Shown here in pieces: positions 47,847-59,169 of a DNA stretch of 64,000 nt. Both the position numbers and the translations under genes were made by a program. The notes below the pieces were generated by a model, which was given only the letters and a program-made list of their open reading frames with translations, made no database searches and was not told where the DNA came from. Positions within the stretch are counted from its first letter, which is position 1. Each line of letters begins with the position of its first letter. The DNA lies in assembly GCF_037975245.1 (NCBI RefSeq), contig NC_092572.1, positions 3,695,501 through 3,759,500 of the forward strand, written 5' to 3'. The DNA is from Apostichopus japonicus. Lineage: Eukaryota > Echinodermata > Holothuroidea > Aspidochirotida > Stichopodidae.

Positions 47847-50141
47847 CATAGTTTCCCAAACCTGGGGTCAAGCAATTCTTGTGGGGTCGCAGGCTTATTT
47901 CAAAATATAAATAAAAAATCTGAGGGTACCCAAAATTTACCCGAATTTGAACGTTCGCAGTCAAAATCCTACAAAATTCACCCTGAAAACTCATATTTAG
48001 GGTTTTATTAGCGGCCGTTCTAGCGTTTTTCCTGAGTGAATCTGGCGTTTTTTGCTCAATTGTCACTTGCCACCCTGCTTCTGTATATTCACTATGTTGT
48101 TTTCACATACAGCTACAGTACTGTACTACAGGTACATGTGGGTCGAACAATATAGCGCGAGGTGTAGCGTGTAGCACTGTAGCCAGTAGCGCACAACAAC
48201 ATTGTTCGATGTTCAGAACGGGATCGCTTTCAGTTGGAAATTATAGTTCGACAATGTGTTAAGGAAGATGGCTTGGGCATCACGCGAACGACAGTATTTG
48301 GACAAATTCCTTGAACTTGGATTCTATTATGTGACGGATCGTGGAGTTCAGAAGCCTCAGTGTGTTATTTGTTATGATGTACTTTCGAGTGCATCGATGA
48401 AGCCTAACAAGTTACAACGTCATTTGACTTCGAAACATACCGCATACGCTGACCGCGACCGTGCATTTTTCGAACGGAAGTTAACCACCTTGAGAAACAG
48501 CCGGTTGGATAAACAAGGCAAGTGTAGTCAGACCAATGAACGTGCAGTGGAGGCTTCCTATCGCGTTTCGCTGTGCATTGCGAAAGCTAAGAAGCCACTC
48601 ACTATCGGAGAAGAGCTGATAATGCCATGTGCGAAGGATATGGTTTCTCTCATGATCGGAGAAGACATGGTTAACAAACTCGGAACTATACCTCTTTCGA
48701 ATAACACTGTTCATATGAGAATTTGTGACATGAGTGAGGACATTACCACGCAGAATATTGCTGCTATCAAACAGTCACCTTGGCATGTCATACAGTTGGA
48801 TGAATCCACTGATATTTCATCCTGCCCACAGTTGATGGTTTGGGCCAGGTTCATCAAAGATGATTATTTTTTTGATGAACCTCTGCTGTGCAAGTCATTG
48901 GAAACAACAACCAAAGGAGATGACATTTTCAAACGAATTAAAACATTTTATCATGAAAATGGTCTGGACTTCAACAAGCTAATTGGGTCAACTACAGATG
49001 GAGCTCCTGCAATGCTGGGAAAAAAATTCCGGATTCAAAGCCAAATTGCAACAAGTCGCCCCTAATGCGGTAACGATCCACTGCATGATCCACCGGGAAG
49101 CGTTGGCTACTCGCACACTGCCCGAAAGCTTCATGGACGTACTATCACAGGTGATAAAAATTGTCAATCACATCAAATCGAGTGCACTGAACACAAGGTT
49201 GTTCCGACTTTTCTGTCAGGAAATGGACGCTGATCACATGAACTTGCTGTTCTACACTCAAGTACGTTGCGTGAGGAGTTGAAGGAGTTCTTGCGTATGC
49301 AGCAGAAAGACTAATGGGGGTCATTGCTGGAGTCGAGTAACTGGCTAGCTAAATTGTGCTACTTGAGTGACATTTTTGAAAGGATGAATGTGCTGAATCG
49401 CACGCTGCAGGGCAAAGACACAAACCTGATGATCGCTAATGATAACATCAAAGGATTTCTCGCGACACTAGCTTTGCTGAAAAGCAAAGTGGATAACCGC
49501 CGCTTTGTATTGTTTCCTCGCCTATCCGCTCACATCGAAGAATCTGAAGGCATCGAAGTTGAGACTCTTTCTGTTGACATTGCTTAGCATATCCAGTCTT
49601 TGATCAGCCAATTCGACAAATACTTCCCAGAACTCGATGTTCCCTCGTTTGCTGTGGCACGAGATCCATTCACTGCCCCGCTAGACGCAGTGGCTGAGGA
49701 TGATATCATCGAAGAGGAGCTCGTCAGAATGAAGCAAGACTCTGAAGCGAAAACCGTGTATCAGTCTTTCTCCCTACAAGAGTTTTGGTGCAGGATGCTC
49801 AAATCCTACCCTAATGTGTCACAAAAGGCAGTGTGGCTACTTATGCCGTACCCTACTTCGTACATCTGCGAGCAGTCATTTTCAACAATGGCGGCCATAA
49901 AAACGAAGTCCAGGATCGACTGTCAATAGAATCGGACATGATTGTTGCCTTGTCAACGACAGAGCCGCGTATCGGGAAACTGGTTGCAGAGAAACAGGCC
50001 CACCCGTCACACTGAGAGAAGAACACAACGGTAAGTGAATGCCTGCACAACTTCATTATTCCGGAGACACAAACTTGGGGTCGCGCTCGGATGGCGCTAC
50101 ATGAAATGGGGTCCCCGCCTTGAAAAGTTTGGGAACCACTG
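47847..50141 (+). mobile_element. Complete hAT transposon (ZBED type) with perfect target duplication
   Basis: GTATACAC occurs at 47839-47846 and 50142-50149, an exact 8-bp duplication as expected for hAT. The left end reads CATAGTTTCCCAAACC and the right end GTTTGGGAACCACTG, giving matched short inverted repeats of the CAGTGGTTCCCAAAC type. Length is 2295 bp. The related repeat at 34455-34480 gives the empty site. The internal transposase is broken. Confidence 0.9.
48268..50015 (+). pseudogene. hAT transposase with BED finger (ZBED5/SCAND3-like), broken
   Basis: The first in-frame ATG is 48268. The BED zinc finger CVICYD...LQRHLTSKH lies near residues 30-55. The catalytic core begins VIQLDESTDIS (about 48790) and GSTTDGAPAMLG (about 48990). 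A frameshift in the A-run at 49020-49027 changes frame; the next frame continues with IHCMIHREALA. A deletion near 49270 removes the motif normally following HTEVRW-like sequence (here YTQVRC). A stop follows at about 49311-49313, another at 49585-49587 (TAG), and a frameshift near 49916 falls within the C-terminal dimerisation part (ICEQSFSTMAAIKTKSR). The original end is at 50013-50015. The family is often domesticated in animals, but this copy is dead. Confidence 0.88.
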
Positions 50142-50340
50142 GTATACACTATAGCTCGACAAGGAAACGATGGATTATTGTGTACGCTTGGTGGACGGAT
50201 GACTCAAGGTGCTCATCTCATGAATATTAATGAGTTTATTGGGTAAAAAGGCAAAATCTTTAAATTGCAATAATTCTGCAACTGGAAGTTGCATTTCTTT
50301 TAATCTCTATATTGGGTGCTGGTTTCTAGTAGGTGCATTT

Positions 50341-51073
50341 GTATGTGTTTAATCATTTGACATGCATATTAATGAGGGGTGAAGCTTCACATTATATCGC
50401 TAACGATATTTTGTATGATTTACACAATAACTTAACAAACTAATGATGAATCATTGTCATACTTGGTGGGTACTTAGCTCATATAGATAGTATAGATGAA
50501 CCTTATTGTCAAAGGTCAAAAAATGAAATTACCAAAACTTTGCAACTGGAATTCGATTTAGTTTCCTACTAATGTATTGTTATATATATGTTGATGACGG
50601 ATGCATGTTCATGTGTGGTAAATTTATATTTTATATATCTATGAAGGGCGGGGCTTATTATTGTTATATTACCATCAGTTTAACTGAATGATGGATATTC
50701 ATCATGCTAAGTATTTAGATCAACCCTATCGATTTTCCTGTTCATATCAAAATATTAAAGACCAACATTTTTACCCCACACGAAATGGTGTTCTGGTCTC
50801 TATACTTCATAGGAATATTTGAACAAAATTCAAAAGTTGCAATTGTCGCAACTATTGATATGTACCTCATGGTAATAACGCAGTGACTCGAATCAGTGAC
50901 ATGACGAGTCAGCAAAAACACCTAATTTGAGTCAATAGTGGAGTGACTTGCTTAAAACTCTCAAGATCTTTTTTTTAAATATATTTTTTTTTCGGATTTT
51001 GACAGGATGATCACACCGCTTCACCACTTTTATGGGAAGATTATAATCTGTTTTCTGCCAAGTCTCTTTATAT
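50341..51073. other. Unassigned stretch
   Basis: AT-rich with short TA and T runs. No gene recognised. Confidence 0.35.
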
Positions 51074-51463
51074 CAGGGGTTCCTAAACTGGGGTGCATAT
51101 AAGCCCCCGCAGGGGCGCGTGAGTCCATCCCAGGGGGTTCGTGAGACGTTTCTGAAAGTCAAAGCTAGAGTACTTTTCGTTGAACTAAAACCTGACATAT
51201 CATATAATTTAGTAAGGTACAAAAGTCGTACTTTACGACAAACTCTTTTCGCGTTCCATACGCATATGTTGCCATAGTAGTACCGTACCGTGCATGTGAT
51301 AAATAACTGAACTATGAAACAGACACAGGCTGTTATGTGTATTATAGTATAAAAATGACTCAGATCGTGTCTCGCAAAGTTGGGGGTTCGTGGACGACTC
51401 TGATATCCACTATGGGTTCGTGTGGGTAGGGGTAGGGGGGTGGATACAGTTAGGGAAGCCCTG
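51074..51463. mobile_element. Non-autonomous hAT element
   Basis: The left end CAGGGGTTCCTAAACTGG and right end ACAGTTAGGGAAGCCCTG form inverted repeats. The flanks CTTTATAT (51066-51073) and CTCTATAT (51464-51471) make an 8-bp duplication with one mismatch and fit the TCTA-type hAT target. It shares its interior with 27278-27869. No coding capacity. Confidence 0.8.
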
Positions 51464-52600
51464 CTCTATATAAAAGCTGAGGAAGAGAAGTTTGGAAGAA
51501 CAACAGATCTTGTATCTGACTTATCTGGTGGCTTCATTTTGGGTGTTAAAAACAAAAGGACCATCCTTCATGGAAACTGTTTTCCTGTTTACCCAAAAGA
51601 GCCCTGAGCAAACTAGTATCTAACATGAAAAGTCTGTAAAACAGTTTAGCACAAATCTTAGATATTGTGATTGACCATGCTATTCTTAACCAAGAAACTG
51701 TGCCAATCAGTGAAATTCTTAAACTAATTGGCATACAGTATAGCAGCAAAGCCACTATGCACATTTGCATTCTGGGTTTCAGTGGATACTGGTCTTCTTA
51801 TATATCTTGTGACTGCTATTTTAAAAAAGTATAAAAACTCACAGGAAGTACTTGTATGAACTTTCATTTTGTTAGTGTGCATGTTGGATTTAACAATAGT
51901 TTATAAAAAAATTCAGACACGAGACATAGTTTATTATATTTCCACCGCATTTACTGATATGGCTAATCCATCTCCTGGTTTCTTTTACATTAAAAGATGG
52001 TTAAAACAATCATTAAAATTTCTCTGCTCTTTGAAGTACTTACCTTAATGACACTTGTATCAGCATACTGTATCTGTAATTCAAACTACCAACTTGATAA
52101 GCAGGGCAGGTATAAAAAGCAAAACATTGTTTTCAAGGGGTAACACCACATAAGGTGCAATTACCATGACAGAGAAGAAAGGAAAATGGGGAGACCTATG
52201 GAAATTAGCAGACTCTTTGTATTTCATGTTCAAATCAAATTTTGCTGTATTCAGTTAATAATTAGATTCTCTGCCATTGCAGTTTTATGTATGCAATGCT
52301 GGAAGTATGGTTGCCACAGAAGCACCGTTTGTTGTCAGGGTTTCAGTAACTACCGGGACATAACTTTTTTAATTTTACATATTTTCCTGCTTCAGGTTTA
52401 CCACAGGCAGTCCAAAACACATCATTTGCCATATCCTTCAAGAAACGATAACAATTTGCCACTTTTGCATTAGAACTCTGTGAATCACGGTGTTACGTAA
52501 CTGATACTATAACTTGTGAAGAGAGTGCAATCATATATCCTTACTTCAATGGCTTTATAACTAAGATTCATTAAGTGTTAAGTAAATCCATATTTTCCTG
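51464..52600. other. Decayed element, probably same family as 23862-25985
   Basis: The end 52336-52590 matches 25760-25985. The start has an open fragment with TTDLVSDLSGGFILGV and later AILNQETVPISEILKLIG, protein-like but interrupted and not recognised. Confidence 0.4.
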
Positions 52601-53195
52601 TGCCATATTTACTCCAATCTATTTAATCCTCTATGCAGGTTAGGTGTCTTCTGTAATTTCTGTCATGTGACTAATTCTGTTGATTGAGTTATGGATTATG
52701 ATTATTTGCAAATTACTTTAACTTTTGGCGATATCATATATGAAGTGCAGTATAGGCTATGTATTTCTGTTCTCTCTTGGTTGGGACATGTAAGCCAGGG
52801 ACTTGGAATACTAATTTATACATCGTTTACAGTGCAAGAAAACTCACTTAAAGAGAACGTTCTCTCGTCCTGTCAAACAATTCATATACATATAACTGGA
52901 ATTGTGATTGGTGGATCTCCTATACATAGCAACAACTTAGCAGGCCATTTAAATAGTATTCTGGGATGACAGTACAAAGCTTTAAAGAAGCTATGAAGTG
53001 CAATCCACTTCCCTAGACTTAATTCACGTGATGCATGTCCTTTCATTCTATTCTACTATAATTCATAATTTGTCCATGGAATTTGGTAAATATTTACAAA
53101 AGTCCTGAAATTATGTGAAGATCATAAGGCAGCTGCGTGATGGCAGAGAAAATTCATACCGTGTAGTATAAATTTCAATATATATATATATATAT
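52601..53195. other. Unassigned stretch ending in a (TA)n tract
   Basis: No gene recognised. (TA)n at about 53179-53195 directly abuts the first LTR. Confidence 0.4.
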
Positions 53196-53716
53196 TGTTG
53201 CGTTCCGAGGGGCCCTAAGCACGGCCAAGAATACTGCCAGAAGATCTGTATGGAGAAATCGATGCTAGCCTGTGTATCAGTTAACCGCAGAGCAGCAACT
53301 AGAGACCAGGCCAGGTTACAAACACACAACAATAATGACTCTGCGCACAAGACTTTAGAGTGTGTGAGTGCCAGTTCTTAAGAAAAGAACAATTTTATAG
53401 GCGTTTATTTGACCGTCTCACTCTGGTCCATATACCACGCAATATAACATGGGAAGTACAATCCCTTTAACTATTTAATTAACAACAATAACATTATTCC
53501 CCCCAAACATGTGCAGACATGTCGTAGACATTTAACTTAATGATAATGTTGGTTTACTAAATCCATAACTCTCTTAATTAGACAACAAAACACATCAATT
53601 AACATTTAACCTCCCAAAAATACATCCTAAAAGATTATGAATATTCATGACATGGCTGGCTATGTAGCTAAGTGCACAGTTTACTACGGATGAGTATAAA
53701 GGCCATTCACGTTACA
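53196..53716 (-). repeat. LTR, copy 1
   Basis: 521 bp. On the + strand it starts TGTTGCGTTCCGAGGGG and ends CATTCACGTTACA, so in element orientation it runs TGTAACG...AACA with TG/CA ends. Near identical to 56503-57024 and 59816-60336. Confidence 0.85.
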
Positions 53717-53738
53717 ATATATATATATATATATATCG
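53717..53738. repeat. (TA)n tract at internal/LTR junction 1
   Basis: Lies between the LTR end and CGTTTGATTTTATCG. Equivalent tracts sit at 57025-57047 and 60337-60377, of different lengths. Confidence 0.85.
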
Positions 53739-53820
53739 TTTGATTTTATCGTTTAATTTTAATATTCCTAATACACTAGTAAAATTTCTCCCTGCACCAT
53801 TATTTTAAGCTGAAAACAAA

Positions 53821-54480
53821 TTATTTCGGTGTAGATTTCTCAATAATCAGTGCGCCACAACTGTTATCTAACAGTATCCGACCACCTTCGCGATACGTGC
53901 AATCCCCATTCTTTAGATATTTTTTGAATTTGGATACTATTTCAGGAGAAGCGGTTTGTTCAAAATCTTTCACATGCGTCAGAAAATCAAGCAGTTTTTT
54001 ATCATCGGCACTACCGTCTTCAAATATAGAAGATACATCCACAACAGTACGTAGCATAACAGTTTTAAAGTTAATACTTTCTGTTTTCAAGAACTCTTCG
54101 ACTGTTTTCGAATTAACTTTCTCAGCTGGGTGATCCGTCAACTCCGGGAATTGTTGTCGCAAGAAATCAATTCCCAGGATTCCTTCAGTCTCGATGTCCG
54201 CTACCCATACTTCGTACTGGACCAACTTTTCTTTGATAATCAGCGAGAAAGTTGCGAAGCCGTCGTAGCCTAAGGGCTGTCCATTTGCCATTCCCACTTG
54301 CACTGAAGATTTTTGCAACTTTTGCCTTAACTCTTCAGAAATGGCATTGTAGACATCTGGCCTTACGATGGTGACATCTGCCCGGTGTCTACGACAAATG
54401 ACAATTTGACGTTCTCCAATTGCCCTTCAACTGTTACTTCTCGCCTACTTTTTCCTCTTTTCGCTGACTTCACGGAGGGT
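53821..54480 (-). pseudogene. Protease and C-terminal extension, unit 1
   Basis: The aspartic-protease landmark GILGIDFL is kept (about 54165). The region coding the active-site DTGAD loop carries a one-base deletion near 54380 relative to unit 2 (GCCCGG versus GCCCCGG on the + strand), which separates the catalytic loop from the rest. After the protease, a roughly 100-residue extension (TVVDVSSIFEDGSAD, LDFLTHVKDFEQTA) ends at 53821 with SCGALIIEKSTPK. In complete Gypsy elements RT follows about here; in this element the LTR does. Confidence 0.8.
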
Positions 54481-54490
54481 CTGTTGTCCC

Positions 54491-55555
54491 CTACTGCCGA
54501 CCTTCGACCCCTAAACTCGACAGGTTGGAGTTTTCCTGTGTTGATGTTTGCATGGCCTCTTCAGGACAATCTCTAGCCCTATGACCTTGCTTGTTGCATT
54601 TAAAACATCGTCCTCTGAACTCCGCTCCACTCAGTCTGCCACTTCCTGTATATCTCTGGCCCCTGTTATTATTCTTGAGCTCGCCTTTAATTTCGTTAAA
54701 GCCGCTCTTAATAGCTTCGATGAGGGCGCTTGTCATCTCACTTTGAGTCTCCTGAGTCTGCTCTTTGGTTTTAGTCTGAACGAATTCACCGGAAGTCACA
54801 GTTTCGCCGGAAGCCACAGCTCGAACAAGCTTTCTTGCAGCACCTTTCTTCTGCTCCGCAATGGTGAAAGCCTCCATTTCAACTGCAATAGTGACAGCTC
54901 CCTGTAGAGTCGCAGGTCTAGATTGGTAAACCCGCCATCTGGTATCTGGGTCTTGCAAGCAGTCAACAAAATAATCTTTTGCCAATGCATCATGCATGGA
55001 GCTGGGAACATCAGGTTAGGCCTTAACTACTTGTCTACGCAGATCTTGTGCCAATTCTGGTAGGCTATCTGTCATTTTACGGCTTCTGTTCCGGAGTAGG
55101 GCTTTGTGCAATTCGCATTGATTTTCTGGAGCGAACCTCTGCTTTGATGCTACTGTCAGGGCCTGGTAATTTCTCCTGTACTCTTCAGGGAGATCTGCCA
55201 ATAGTGCTTGAGCTGGCCCTCTGAGATTTGCTGCCAGGTTTAATGCCATCGAAAGCGGGCTCCAGCCATGGAGTTCTGAGACTACCTCGAATTGAACGAG
55301 AAAATCTTTCCATGGGGTTGATCCGTCATATGTCGGAGTGTTACCTGTTACACGTGCTCCTGATGATTGGGGGTACCTGAACTGATTGTTGGTTCTGGGC
55401 ACATATCCATGACTTTCTCTTTGGTATGGAGTGTAGTAAAGGATTGATTCATATCCCTTTGATATAAGTCGGTATTCAGGAAAGGATTGGTCTGGTGTCT
55501 TTCTTCCTTCTGAAATGGATTCCTTGATGGCTGTGAGCTCACAGGTGACGTACAT
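54491..55555 (-). pseudogene. gag with CCHC zinc knuckle, unit 1
   Basis: The capsid part contains YDGSTPWKDFLVQFE, ALNLAANLRGPAQALL and LTVASKQRFAP, typical Gypsy Gag. The nucleocapsid knuckle CFKCNKQGHRARDC (CX2CX4HX4C) lies near the C-terminus. One in-frame TAA at 55016-55018 interrupts the frame between capsid halves; reading resumes in the same frame. The start used is the ATG at 55555; a second ATG at 55599 opens a different frame. The protease lies in the -1 frame with a short overlap, as is usual for gag-pro fusion by frameshifting. Confidence 0.82.
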
Positions 55556-55857
55556 TGGTCCATTAGCAGCCAGTGTTCACTTGAACGTGCCTCCGACATA
55601 GTTGGTGTATGCAGAGTATTTCTTGATTATTTCGGGAATAATTTGACAAGTCCGAAAGTGTTCTTTCTTCAGATACCGAAATTCCTCTCTATCAGTGGTT
55701 CAAACTCTGGTATTGCCAGACTGCATTGTAGATCAGTCAGAAAGTTCCACTTGTTGTCTGCACTATGTTCCTCAGAATGGAAAACCAAACTCTTTCCGTA
55801 AATATTACCAGACTTCTTTGTTTATAGGAGCAGAGTCTTTTCTGTAAAAATCATCAG

Positions 55858-56100
55858 AGTCCCTTGTTGTAGAGCCAATCTTTTCTGTGAGAAAACATCA
55901 GAGAGCCTTGTTGGTGAGCCAATCTTTTCTGTGAGAACCAGAGTCTTTTCTGTGAGAAAACATCAGAGTCCCTTAATGGTGAGCCAATCTTTTCTGTGAG
56001 AACCAGAGTCTTTTCTGTGAGAAAACATCAGAGTCCCTTGATGGTGAGCCAATCTTTTCTGTGAGAACCAGTCTTTTCTGTGAGGATCGTCAGAGTGCCT
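55858..56100 (-). repeat. Leader tandem repeat of about 65 bp, unit 1
   Basis: About three and a half units containing GAGCCAATCTTTTCTGTGAG and ACCAGAGTCTTTTCTGTGAG (+ strand), the latter sharing the TCTTTTCTGT core of the 21-bp repeat next to it. Confidence 0.8.
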
Positions 56101-56107
56101 TGTCCTC

Positions 56108-56430
56108 TTTTCTGTCGAACCAGTCTTTTCTGTCGGAGAGCCAGTCTTTTCTGTCGAAGAGCCAGTCTTTTCTGTCGGAGAGCCAGTCTTTTCTGTCGGA
56201 GAGCCAGTCTTTTCTGTCGGAGAGCCAGTCTTTTCTGTCGAAGAGCCAGTCTTTTCTGTCGGAGAGCCAGTCTTTTCTGTCGGAGAGTCAATCTTTTCTG
56301 TCGGAGAGCCAGTCTTTTCTGTCGGAGAGCCAGTCTTTTCTATCGGAGAGCCAGTCTTTTCTGTCGGAGAGTCAACCTTTTCTGTCGGAGAGCCAACCTT
56401 TTCTGTCGGAGAGCCAGTCTTTTCTGTTCT
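56108..56430 (-). repeat. Leader 21-bp tandem repeat, 14 full units, unit 1
   Basis: The + strand unit is GAGCCAGTCTTTTCTGTCG plus GA; on the minus strand one frame reads SPTEKTG per unit. Variants are SSTEKTG, SPIEKTG, SPTEKVD and SPTEKID. The repeat lies between the primer site and gag. Because 21 is a multiple of three, several frames on both strands stay open. Confidence 0.9.
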
Positions 56431-56484
56431 GTTCTTCAGATCCTGTGGTCTGGGGTTTAGTATTCTTCTCCAGGAGTTCAGAAT

Positions 56485-56502
56485 CCCATCGCTGCCACCA
56501 GT
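56485..56502 (-). other. Primer-binding site, unit 1
   Basis: In element orientation ACTGGTGGCAGCGATGGG directly follows the LTR end. TGGTGGCAGCG is a common start of Gypsy internal regions. The tRNA was not identified with certainty. Confidence 0.55.
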
Positions 56503-57024
56503 TGTTGCGTTCCGAGGGGCCCTAAGCACGGCCAAGAAATACTGCCAGAAGATCTGTATGGAGAAATCGATGCTAGCCTGTGTATCAGTTAACCGCAGAG
56601 CAGCAACTAGAGACCAGGCCAGGTTACAAACACACAACAAAAATGACTCTGCGCACAAGACTTTAGAGTGTGTGAGTGCCAGTTCTTAAGAAAAGAACAA
56701 TTTTATAGGCGTTTATTTGACCGTCTCACTCTGGTCCATATACCACGCAATATAACATGGGAAGTACAATCCCTTTAACTATTTAATTAACAACAATAAC
56801 ATTATTCCCCCTAAACATGTGCAGACATGTCGTAGACATTTAACTTAATGATAATGTTGGTTTACTAAATCCATAACTCTCTTAATTAGACCACAAAACA
56901 CATCAATTAACATTTAACCTCCCAAAATTACATCCTAAAAGATTATGAATATTCATGACATGGCTGGCTATGTAGCTAAGTGCACAGTTTACTACGGATG
57001 AGAATAAAGGCCATTCACGTTACG
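56503..57024 (-). repeat. LTR, copy 2 (shared between neighbouring units)
   Basis: Matches LTR 1 except for scattered changes, such as an extra A after CACGGCCAAG and a terminal CG instead of CA at 57023-57024. Confidence 0.85.
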
Positions 57025-57047
57025 ATATATATATATATATATATATC
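57025..57047. repeat. (TA)n tract at internal/LTR junction 2
   Basis: Same position relative to the LTR as at 53717, similar length. Confidence 0.85.
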
Positions 57048-57222
57048 GTTTGATTTTATCGTTTAATTTTAATATTCCTAATACACTAGTAAAATTTCTC
57101 CCTGCACCATTATTTTAAGCTGAAAACAAATTATTTCGGTGTAGATTTCTCAATAATCAGTGCGCCACAACTGTTATCTAACAGTATCCGACCACTTTCG
57201 CGATACGTGCAATCCCCATTCT

Positions 57223-57786
57223 TTAGATATTTTTTTTCAATTTGCATACCATTTCAGGAGAAGCGGTTTGTTCGAAATCTTTCACATGCGTCAGAAAATC
57301 AAGCAGTTTTTTAAAATCGGCACTGCCGTCTTCAAAAATAGAAGATACATCCACAACAGTACGTAGCATAACAGTTTTAAAGTTAATACTTTCTGTTTTC
57401 AAGAACTCTTCGACTGTTTTCGAATTAACTTTCTCAGCTGGGTGATCCGTCAACTCCGGGAATTGTTGTCGCAAGAAATCAATTCCCAGGATTCCTTCAG
57501 TCTCGATGTCCGCTACCCATACTTCGTACTGGACCAACTTTTCTTTGATAATCAGCGAGAAAGTTGCGAAGTCGTCGTAGCCTAAGGGCTGTCCATTTGC
57601 CATTCCCACTTGCACTGAAGATTTTTGCAACTTTTGCCTTAACTCTTCAGAAATGGCATTGTAGACATCTGGCCTTACGATGGTGACATCTGCCCCGGTG
57701 TCTACGACAAATGACAATTTGACGTTCTCTAATTGCCCTTCAACTGTTACTTCTCGCCTACTTTTTCCTCTTTTCGCTGACTTCAC
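57223..57786 (-). CDS. Aspartic protease, unit 2
   Basis: 187 codons from ATG 57786. The active-site loop SFVVDTGADVTIV is intact, as is the flap-side landmark GILGIDFLRQQFPE. The C-terminus is changed by an indel in a T-run near 57230, ending FEQTASPEMVCKLKKNI rather than the longer end of unit 1. It lies in the -1 frame relative to gag, so it would need ribosomal frameshifting rather than its own start. It processes Gag if expressed. No polymerase follows. Confidence 0.78.
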   Translation of the reverse strand: MKSAKRGKSRREVTVEGQLENVKLSFVVDTGADVTIVRPDVYNAISEELRQKLQKSSVQVGMANGQPLGYDDFATFSLIIKEKLVQYEVWVADIETEGILGIDFLRQQFPELTDHPAEKVNSKTVEEFLKTESINFKTVMLRTVVDVSSIFEDGSADFKKLLDFLTHVKDFEQTASPEMVCKLKKNI

Positions 57787-57803
57787 GGAGGGTCTGTTGT
57801 CCC

Positions 57804-58868
57804 CTACTGCCGACCTTCGACCCCTAAACTCGACAGGTTGGAGTTTTCCTGTGTTGATGTTTGCATGGCCTCTTCAGGACAATCTCTAGCCCTATGACCT
57901 TGCTTGTTGCATTTAAAACATCGTCCTCTGAACTCCGCTCCACTCAGTCTGCCACTTCCTGTATATCTCTGGCCCCTGTTATTATTCTTGAGCTCGCCTT
58001 TAATTTCGTTAAAGCCGCTCTTAATAGCTTCGATGAGGGCGCTTGTCATCTCACTTTGAGTCTCCTGAGTCTGCTCTTTGGTTTTAGTCTGAACGAATTC
58101 ACCGGAAGTCACAGTTTCGCCGGAAGCCACAGCTCGAACAAGCTTTCTTGCAGCACCTTTCCTCTGCTCCGCAATGGTGAAAGCCTCCATTTCAACTGCA
58201 ATAGTGACAGCTCCCTGTAGAGTCGCAGGTCTAGATTGGTAAACCCGCCATCTGGTATCTGGGTCTTGCAAGCAGTCAACAAAATAATCTTTTGCCAATG
58301 CATCATGCATGGAGCTGGGAACATCAGGTTAGGCCTTAACTACTTGTCTACGCAGATCTTGTGCCAATTCTGGTAGGCTATCTGTCATTTTACGGCTTCT
58401 GTTCCGGAGTAGGGCTTTGTGCAATTCGCATTGATTTTCTGGAGCGAACCTCTGCTTTGATGCTACTGTCAGGGCCTGGTAATTTCTCCTGTACTCTTCA
58501 GGGAGATCTGCCAATAGTGCTTGAGCTGGCCCTCTGAGATTTGCTGCCAGGTTTAATGCCATCGAAAGCGGGCTCCAGCCATGGAGTTCTGAGACTACCT
58601 CGAATTGAACGAGAAAATCTTTCCATGGGGTTGATCCGTCATATGTCGGAGTGTTACCTGTTACACGTGCTCCTGATGATTGGGGGTACCTGAACTGATT
58701 GTTGGTTCTGGGCACATATCCATGACTTTCTCTTTGGTATGGAGTGTAGTAAAGGATTGATTCATATCCCTTTGATATAAGTCGGTATTCAGGAAAGGAT
58801 TGGTCTGGTGTCTTTCTTCCTTCTGAAATGGATTCCTTGATGGCTGTGAGCTCACAGGTGACGTACAT
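57804..58868 (-). pseudogene. gag with CCHC zinc knuckle, unit 2
   Basis: Same layout as unit 1: capsid motifs, in-frame TAA at 58329-58331, then the nucleocapsid knuckle CFKCNKQGHRARDC. It differs from unit 1 by few residues (for example AEQRKGAARK versus AEQKKGAARK). The identical stop in both units shows it existed before the array formed. Confidence 0.82.
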
Positions 58869-59169
58869 TGGTCCATTAGCAGCCAGTGTTCACTTGAACG
58901 TGCCTCCGACATAGTTGGTGTATGCAGAGTATTTCTTGATTATTTCGGGAATAATTTGACAAGTCCGAAAGTGTTCTTTCTTCAGATACCGAAATTCCTC
59001 TCTATCAGTGGTTCAAACTCTGGTATTGCCAGACTGCATTGTAGATCAGTCAGAAAGTTCCACTTGTTGTCTGCACTATGTTCCTCAGAATGGAAAACCA
59101 AACTCTTTCCGTAAATATTACCAGACTTCTTTGTTTATAGGAGCAGAGTCTTTTCTGTAAAAATCATCA

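Larger units (their letters stand above)
46530..50340. repeat. Large dispersed repeat, copy 3, interrupted by a hAT element
   Basis: 46530-47230 aligns with 33700-34370. 47770-47846 plus 50150-50330 aligns with 34400-34570. The interruption is the hAT element at 47847-50141. Sequence between 47240 and 47770 is specific to this copy. Confidence 0.65.

Noticed and set aside
47736-48066. Open frames on both strands at the left end of the hAT element
   Set aside because: They overlap the terminal inverted repeat and target duplication and have no motifs; the transposase starts later.
54548-54907. Plus-strand 119-codon open frame within the gag region
   Set aside because: Antisense shadow of the minus-strand nucleocapsid frame; it repeats identically in unit 2.
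56108-56430. Regular 21-bp units as a CRISPR array
   Set aside because: No unique spacers between units, eukaryotic context, and location in a retroelement leader.
56061-56525. Plus-strand repetitive open frames (SQSFLSE and SLFCRRA repeats) as proteins
   Set aside because: They are shadows of the 21-bp leader repeat of a minus-strand retroelement; a unit divisible by three keeps most frames open.
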